Positions 54,400 to 60,275 of a stretch of DNA of 60,275 bases are shown piece after piece (position 1 is the first letter of the stretch; every line of letters starts with the position of its first letter). The translations under genes and the position numbers were made by a program. Source of the DNA: Gnetum montanum (taxonomy: Eukaryota > Streptophyta > Gnetopsida > Gnetales > Gnetaceae); the NCBI GenBank assembly GCA_015680685.1, contig MNCI01038007.1, forward strand, positions 154,494 to 214,768. The letters run 5' to 3'. The notes beneath the pieces were generated by a model, which made no database searches, was not told the origin of the DNA, and saw only the letters and a list, made by a program, of their open reading frames with translations.

Positions 54400-54655
54400 A
54401 CGCAGATGGCCCGCAATGGCCTAAAACTAGTGATGGCCTGCAATGGCCTAAAACTACTAATGGCCCGCGATGGCCTTAAACTAGCAAAGGCCTGCAACGG
54501 CCCAAAACTAATTCCCTGATATTTTATGCAAATGTTACATGATGGCCCACGATGGCCTTAAACTAGCAAAGGCCCGCAACGACCTAAAACTAATTCCCCG
54601 ATATTTTACGCAAATGTCACACGACGGCCCGCGATGGCCTTAAACTAGCAATTCC
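54400..54655 (+). repeat. Boundary-repeat array between protease and aORF (E4)
   Basis: About seven to eight units with the core GGCCCGCGATGGCCTTAAAC followed by TAGCAA, arranged partly as a longer repeat containing ATTCCCCGATATTTTACGCA. In the sense of the element, GCCCGCGATGGCCTTAAAC corresponds to GTCCGCTACGACTATAAAC of the 3' UTR arrays in E1, E3 and E5. Direction relative to gag-pol is the same in all. Confidence 0.75.
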
Positions 54656-54842
54656 ATTTCACAATAACATAACTTATTCTAAACCTTTAACAACTACACT
54701 TACACTTTGCAAATAAAAATATAAAACCAAATAAATATACAAATAGCATTTAAAACCATATAGAAAGGCTTAATGCCAGTCTTTTCAACATTCATATAAC
54801 CATTGTTCAATCCCAATCAATAAAATCATGCGTAAGTTACAG
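54656..54842. other. E4 spacer before aORF 3' end
   Basis: AT-rich, no gene. It probably contains the 3' untranslated region of the minus-strand aORF. A minus-strand AATAAA-like signal was not clearly recognised. Confidence 0.35.
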
Positions 54843-57800
54843 TTACGCATCCCCCCTAGTGCCACTGTCACCTGTATCCCTTAGGTCAGGCTCCAAGCCT
54901 AATAAATCATCCTCAAGTGGGCCGTCCTTCTTAGAAGGTATTCCTTTGCGAGGAATGCCATCCCCACGAGGCCCTTGCTCCAACGTCGGCTCCACAATAG
55001 GATGCTCTTCGCTATTACACTCCTCTTCTTGTGCTTGTTCCTCACCCTGTTCGCCTTCGCCCTCCAATTCTTGTACCTGTATACAGCAAACACATTAGCA
55101 AAGATTTGACACCATAACCAGAAAACTTAGATTCAATAATGTTTAAACCTACTCGCGACGGTCCTGCTTCCGCAGCAAAGGGGAGCTATTCTAAACCAAC
55201 CTAGAGGCGCTGCATAATCTCATCTTTAGTTAGTTCAGACCATACGCCGTTCCCCAGAGTAGCTCCAACCTTCACCTTCCCCTTTTCCACACTAGTCCAG
55301 TGAGGCGGATCAGGGAAGAAAGTAGGGACAGTAGTCTCACCCCCGGGAAGAGTCATTTCTCTTTCCGGTGATGCACTTACTGTCACCTGCTTCTGAAACT
55401 TCTCGAAAGCTTGGGATGCACCAATGACATCAAGGAATACCCACAAGGATTGAGCTTCGACAGCAGAATCACGGTAATGTTGATGATAATCAAGACATTC
55501 TTGCTTATACATATGCTTGTGATCTTTTTCCTTCTGCCCCCACTCTTGTACGCTTGCACAGAAATCCTTCCATTCTTGGCTTTTCTGAGATAACAGCTCT
55601 ATCTACATCCACTGCTTCACCAACTCCCAACTGGTTTGCATGCTATTCCTGATTGCTGTCCAATAGCGAGAGTAGTCAATTACAGCTGGCACGAGTCCTC
55701 CTCACCCATTTCCCACACCTGCAGGAACTCGCATCGTGATTTTAAGTCTCTGACCTCTTTGGCCAGAGACTCCTTCTCTCTCTCTAACCTCTGTAGCCTT
55801 TTCGAGAGGTCTTCATTAACACTCTTACTCTCCCACAAGGAGCGAGTTGAGCGTAATGCACATTTACACATCTCGTCATAAATGCTACGTGGCATGACCA
55901 CCCCGTCAGATGGAGGCTCCACTGTATCCAAATCAATGGGCTCCGTTGGGTCCCATCGAAGGCGAGCTCCTGACAGCAAACATTATCAATATAAATGAAA
56001 AATTACCACTTTCTAATAAAATAAACCTATTATAGCTATAACATACCAGCTCCAGGATCGACGCGCTCAAGGCGCTCGATCATATCGCTAACAACGCCTT
56101 CCATGAAGGCAAATTTGTCAGGAAACTCTCTCCATGTTCTGCTCACAGAGGCAGACGTGGATGCATCTTCTTCACCTGTAGCGTAATTTAGTTAAAAATC
56201 CTAATTATTAACAAAACTCCTCAAAAAATCCAATACGCTTACTACCTCTTCCAGTTACAGTGGGGAGTGCATCAATAGTTCCCGCCTCCTCCCTCTCCTC
56301 ACGCACAGGAGTTTGTGCATCGCTAGTCCTAACAGCTGGGGCCTCTTTTTCCAAAACTGGGGCCCCTTCCTCATGACTGCCCCTATTTCAGGGGTCAACC
56401 GCTCTACAGGCCTTACTGATTCAAATCACATACACACTTAGACAATTCACAATATCCTGAATAAAAATTGCATAGTACAATAACTTTCACTACGTTTCTT
56501 TTACGCTTACCAGGCGGAGGTTTACTCCGTTGAACTTTGACTTGCATGGTTCGACTTGTGCCACTCCTAGGCTCCACAGGGGCCTCGGTTAAGTGAAGGC
56601 TTTTGCACCAAGCTGAAGGGTCTACAATCTCTACCGCTAAGGGTTTCCCTCGCGGAGCATCGCCAGTGTAAGTGGGCATCACCCCGCCTACGCTGTCGGG
56701 GCCTCACACTCGAAACGCTGTCAAATCCCTTGTTGTTATAGACAGAGACTCGCCAATCCCTTCTGGGGGATCCTATCCATGGGTATTTCCAAAAATGTGG
56801 GTAATCCAAGGTTTGGATAGCTAATTTTGGTCTTGCTCCACCTAGACCCCATTTCTTTGGATAACCAAAAATTCGGCAAAATGCTGAAGGCAAGCTATGA
56901 AGAAGGAGAAATACACGTTGAAACGAGAATCTAGCTTCTAGCAAAGCCTGATCATTTCAGCGCATAACCCCTCAGCAAAGTAGCTTGCCCAGTCAAACTG
57001 GGTCCCTTCCTCCATAACCTCCCACATGATACGAGCTTGTTCTATGGTAAAGAACCTCCCCTGCGAGAGTGTTTTGGGAAAAGCCTGGGCCTGGAACAGG
57101 GGATAAATCGTCTTGGCAATCTCTGGTTTGATCTTCTCACAAGGGATCCCCTTAGCCTCCTTCTTGGCCCCTAGCCACTCCTCCAGCCACTCCTGATAGT
57201 AGAGGCTTCTCTTCACCTTTTCCTCTATGGGAAGGCTATCAGAGGGGACACCGAAAAGGTCTGCAAAAAGTTGAGCATCAATATCAAAATTTACACGTAT
57301 GTGATGCACGCGCGTGAAAAAGCGCTTAGCCCTTTCGCTGAAGGAGTTGACCAGGGTTAACATTTCACTAGCGGGGACATCAGGTGTTATAGCCAAAAAT
57401 AAGTGCATTAGCCTCGCTTCCCATAGCTTGGTAACCATCGCAATTGGGGCCGTCGCATGGCCAAGCTAGCATAGTGCCTCCTTGATGTTGCCGTTGCGGA
57501 AAGAAGGGTATTCGCCTCGTGGCCGAAAATTGTAAGGGTAATCTCCTAAGATTCCCTGACTGAACAAATGCAAGACACATGTCAAAAAATACTATTACGC
57601 GACATTCACGATTCACAATTACATTATCCAACAATAAAATACACAGCAATTTTACCAGGTCCAAATGGCAAAGGAAATGGAGGAACTTTCCTCTACACGT
57701 CTGCAACGGTAAGGGGAGGATCCAAAGTCCAATAGTCATGTAACGACCCGAGATTCTGGCAATTCTCGAAAGCATCAACATAATGGGTGAGGTACTCATG

Positions 57801-57898
57801 AATGTCGAAGCCGATCTACCCCATTACACCAGCGCGTACATTGCTAGTAGAGGTAAACGCCTTTATTGTCGTTTCAGTCCAAGTTAAGGTATCACCAT
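54843..57898 (-). pseudogene. E4 aORF: best-preserved copy of the antisense gene
   Basis: Exons (minus): 57,898-57,656 (5' end cut by E5), 57,559-56,511, about 56,418-56,255, 56,175-56,047, 55,969-55,201 and 55,076-54,843 (TAA). Donors read CTG/GTAAAA, CTG/GTAAGC, GAG/GTAGTA, CTG/GTATGT and TAG/GTTGGT; acceptors end in CAG. Landmarks: FENCQNLGSLHDYW; RLMHLFLAITPDVPASEMLT, VNFDIDAQLFADLFGVPSDS, EWLEEWLGAKKEAKG, FQAQAFPKTLSQGRFFTIEQ, FAEGLCAEMIRL; a Pro/Glu-rich part; REFPDKFAFMEGVVSDMIER; RLRWDPTEPIDLD; a coiled coil LSKRLQRLEREKESLAKEV; VSASPEREMTLPGG; and an acidic last exon (EGEQGEEQAQEEEC). Only a few stops and shifts. No enzyme motif is recognised; the DLFGVP domain resembles plant mobile or transposon-protein domains in pattern only. 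Confidence 0.82.
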
Positions 57899-58863
57899 TG
57901 TACCGACCGAAATCGTCGGTGCAAGGCTGGAACGTTACGAGAACCGAAAGATCTATGGACAAGCACAGTTGACCCTGCCTCCACTTGAGGGCAAGTTGGA
58001 ATAGACGAAGGCAGAGTGCCTTGAATGGTCCGCACGCGGATCAAACAAGGACTTCCCCAACATTTGTTGCTACAACATGTTGGGTTATATGTAAACAATG
58101 CACGTTAAATGTAAACCGTAAACAAGCACGATAATGTAAATGAGCCTGTAGACGTAAACTGAAAAACGAAGAAAACTGCAATAAATCTGAGCAAAATATA
58201 AACTGTTTTGTATTGAGAATTGATTACAAAGTGCACCAGTCCAAAAGCAGTTGTGGCTTTGACACAACGCGGACGAAAGGCCCCGGCGTGTGCAGGGATG
58301 ACTCAGCTCTGGTTTGCAGCATAATTGCTCTTGGGTCTACTCTGGTAAATTTTTTCCCCCCTCGAATTTACAGAAAACTGGGCTATTTATAGGGGTAGGG
58401 TTACCGGGAAAATCAGACTGGGAGACACGTGGCGTATAGACCGGGCGTTTACAATTTAGAAACATGGTATACACTGGGCATATACGCTACAACAGGCCGG
58501 TGTATACGCTGGGCGTGGACTTGGATCGATGTTGGCGTATACGCTGGGGCGTATACGCTGATGGATGCTGGACGTCGACTTGCTTCAGTTCTTGCTTCTG
58601 TTGCACCTGCTGAGCGTGCGTGTGAGGCGTGTATGCTGAGCGTCGGGCGTAGACGCTGGGCGTAGACGCCGGCACAACACTTGGTTTAAAACTGGGCGTA
58701 TACGCTGGGTGTATACGCTGGCACAACACTTAGTAAAAACCAGGTGTTTTGATTCTCAAAATTGCCCTGTGTAACTTCAAATGTTGCCAAAGTCATCTGT
58801 GGGTCACGGGGATCTGCTTCTTGTCAGACAAATGCTAAACTCAAAAATTTTTGTGGTGTTTCA
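57899..58863 (-). repeat. E5 3' LTR (short form)
   Basis: Starts TGTACCGACCGAAATCGTCG, ends TTGTGGTGTTTCA. At 965 bases it is less than half the E1 LTR. R/U5 and a minus-strand TATAAATA (58,384-58,391) are conserved; U3 is short and contains at least six GCGTATACGCTGG or GCGTAGACGC words (58,435-58,730). GCGTATACGC is a perfect 10-base palindrome. Confidence 0.87.
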
Positions 58864-58876
58864 TTGGCTCCTCTTT
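58864..58876 (-). other. E5 polypurine tract
   Basis: The minus strand reads AAAGAGGAGCCAA directly before the 3' LTR. Confidence 0.85.
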
Positions 58877-59404
58877 GTTGACGCTTGGAGGAATCGACCC
58901 GAGAAGCGTCGACAGAGAAGTACAAAACACCACAAGCAAACTTAGTAGAAACATTGTCCTTTGGCACTTGGCCAGATGTCATCGCACTGTGTTCAAAAGT
59001 ACTTGGGTTTGGGAAATGAAGCTTGTAGTTGCATTGGGAGATGGAAATTATGGGGATTGGGAACTGATCAAGGGATTGCGCATGGTAAAGGGGATGCTCT
59101 AGTGTGTATATGGGTCATGCTAATCCTTGTCAATAGCCATTGTTTAGCAGACTTGGAATCAAGGCATGAGATGTGCGTCCTTTGGCGGAACAAGACTCTT
59201 GTTTAGTGTTTAAGAGGACTTGTTGGCCATGTGATGGTGGGTTACATTCTCTGGAGGAACAGGCCCTTTGTTTGGTGTTAAAGAAAACCTGTTGGTGGAG
59301 AGCCAAAGCTATGCAATGAGATGTTACTTGAGCTTTTGAGACATGAGTGTTTGTTTCCAAGAAAACTGCCTTCCTGCCTGGGGATTATGGGAAGTGCCAA
59401 AGGT

Positions 59405-59515
59405 CTTGTGGTTCATTTTGCTCTTTGCTCTTTTCTTTTTCTTTCTTTTTCTTTTTTTGTTTTTGCTCTTTTTTTTGTTATTTTTTTTTATTTTTTTTTG
59501 GAAAGAGCTTTCTTT
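59405..59515 (-). repeat. Conserved purine-rich tract in E5 3' UTR
   Basis: An A/G-rich tract on the minus strand about 550 bases inside the LTR, matching E1 7,260-7,400 in place and composition. A 214-codon ORF (59,968-59,324, minus) spans it. Its Lys-rich stretch comes from the tract and the rest has no recognisable domain, so I do not call it a gene. Confidence 0.55.
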
Positions 59516-60004
59516 CAATTTTGCACTCATGCTCATGTGCCATATTATGTGTTGCAGTTGCTTGAGAGTGTCATAGCTTGTAACAGTAGGCTCAAATTTT
59601 TGGGGTGTACTGGGTGTATCTGGGAAATGTAACCGGGTAGGAAAGGGAATAAAAGTGTTGGGGAAATGGAGAATGTATTGGGAACTAGGAATGTACTTTT
59701 GACTAGATTGATTAACCTGGTTGCGTGCGTCAGAAACAATGTGGCCCCTTATCACCGTGATGAAGTGTATCTGTGTACGAGCACCACTGGGTGTCATCCT
59801 GCAAACACAACTCCAAGAAGACAAGAAAACCACAAGTGAATGAGTTAGCAAACACTTCAGGCATAAATGTGACTGATGCAAATGGAGACGCCATGTGAAA
59901 CTTGAGGCAAACAGAATGAGCAGCAATAGTGTTGTCAAAGCCAGTGTGATGAATGATGCAGCAGGCATGTTAAGGATTACAGTAGCAGATGAATGTGCTA
60001 GAAA

Positions 60005-60275
60005 TAATTTGGCCAGTTTATAGTCTTAGCGGACTGCCATGGGTTAGTTTTATGTCATAACCCGTTGGACGTTGCCAGTTTATCGTCGTAGCGGACGGTA
60101 CAATGCTAGTTTATAGTCATGGAGGACTATGAAGAGGCAAGCTAGTTTATTGTCTTAGCAGACTCTGGTGAATGAGTGTGAAAGTTTAGTGTCATGTCGG
60201 ATAGAGGTCTGTGGTGTCGGTTTACTGTCATGACACCAGGACATTCTGTGGTATCAGTTTTAAGTCATGATGCCA
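60005..60275 (-). repeat. Boundary-repeat array of E5 (continues beyond window)
   Basis: Plus-strand units CCAGTTTATAGTCTTAGCGG, CCAGTTTATCGTCGTAGCGG and CTAGTTTATAGTCATGGAGG, followed by AGTTTAGTGTCATGTCGGAT and AGTTTTAAGTCATGATGCC. Order and spacing follow E1 7,935-8,250 nearly unit by unit. Confidence 0.82.

Larger units (their letters stand above)
48661..57898 (+). mobile_element. E4: plus-strand Tat-lineage element, 5' part, interrupted by E5
   Basis: 5' LTR, primer site, gag, protease, boundary-repeat array and the antisense aORF (minus) are present in order. E5 is inserted in the 5' part of aORF at 57,899, so the RT module and the 3' LTR lie outside the window. This copy has the best-preserved aORF and the longest open gag segment, so it looks younger than E1, E3 and E7. 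Confidence 0.85.
57899..60275 (-). mobile_element. E5: Tat-lineage element, 3' end only
   Basis: LTR (57,899-58,863), polypurine tract, a 3' UTR homologous to E1 6.75-7.7 kb, a purine tract and the boundary-repeat array are present; pol lies beyond the window. The repeats here are crisper than in E1 and E3, with more intact CG pairs, which suggests the youngest insertion of the nest. ACCAT precedes the LTR as the possible target duplication; the other side is not visible. Confidence 0.85.

Noticed and set aside
59324-59968. A 214-codon minus-strand ORF in E5 as a Lys-rich DNA-binding protein
   Set aside because: The Lys run is the translation of a purine tract, the E1 counterpart does not align at the protein level, and the region is 3' UTR by position.

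Overview
The window is plant nuclear DNA from what looks like a large, repeat-rich genome. I find no convincing host gene, tRNA or rRNA. Almost all recognisable sequence is decayed LTR retrotransposon, inserted one into another. Evidence: plant-type Ty3/gypsy (Tat- and Athila-like) and Ty1/copia proteins, LTRs with TATA boxes, plant-like introns, and many in-frame TAG codons where relatives read CAG (Gln). I cannot name the species; a seed plant is the safest statement.

Layout (E0 to E8 are my labels). E0, an Athila-like gypsy element on the minus strand, has pol at about 1.9-4.67 kb and gag at 22.5-25.2 kb. It is split inside its protease by E1 (4,674-22,497, minus), a complete but degenerate Tat-lineage element with two roughly 2.1-kb LTRs. 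At 25.9-35.8 kb lies E7, a second Tat remnant (minus), joined at about 26.0 kb to a small inverted protease scrap (E8) and interrupted by a Ty1/copia element (27,346-33,131, minus). From 37.1 to 38.5 kb is another Tat LTR that runs into an N gap. At 39.1-39.67 kb is a piece of a plus-strand Tat element (E6), followed by E3 (about 39.67-48.66 kb, minus). E3 is cut by E4 (48,661-57,898, plus), and E4 is cut by E5 (57,899 to beyond the window, minus).

The Tat family here has an unusual and consistent plan. Gag and protease form one sense module. RT, RNase H, a second (archaeal-type) RNase H and integrase form another. Between them lies a multi-exon gene on the opposite strand, called aORF below. 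It is seen in E1, E3, E4, E6 and E7 with homologous exons and matching splice sites. Its product has an N-terminal domain with a 'DLFGVP' motif, an acidic middle, a coiled coil and a conserved 'SPER' C-terminal region. The AGTTTA-type boundary repeat is seen at one or more of three junctions in each element: protease/aORF, upstream of RT, and integrase/3' LTR. The LTR U3 regions carry dense, element-specific palindromic word arrays, most of them built around ACGC. In E1 and E3 the same element-specific word also fills an internal region between aORF and RT. This modular architecture, with its antisense gene and private repeat vocabulary, is the best candidate for something undescribed.

All coding modules are broken by stops and frameshifts, so most are called pseudogenes. 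Domain assignments come from reading conserved motifs by eye. Boundaries given as approximate could move by tens of bases.
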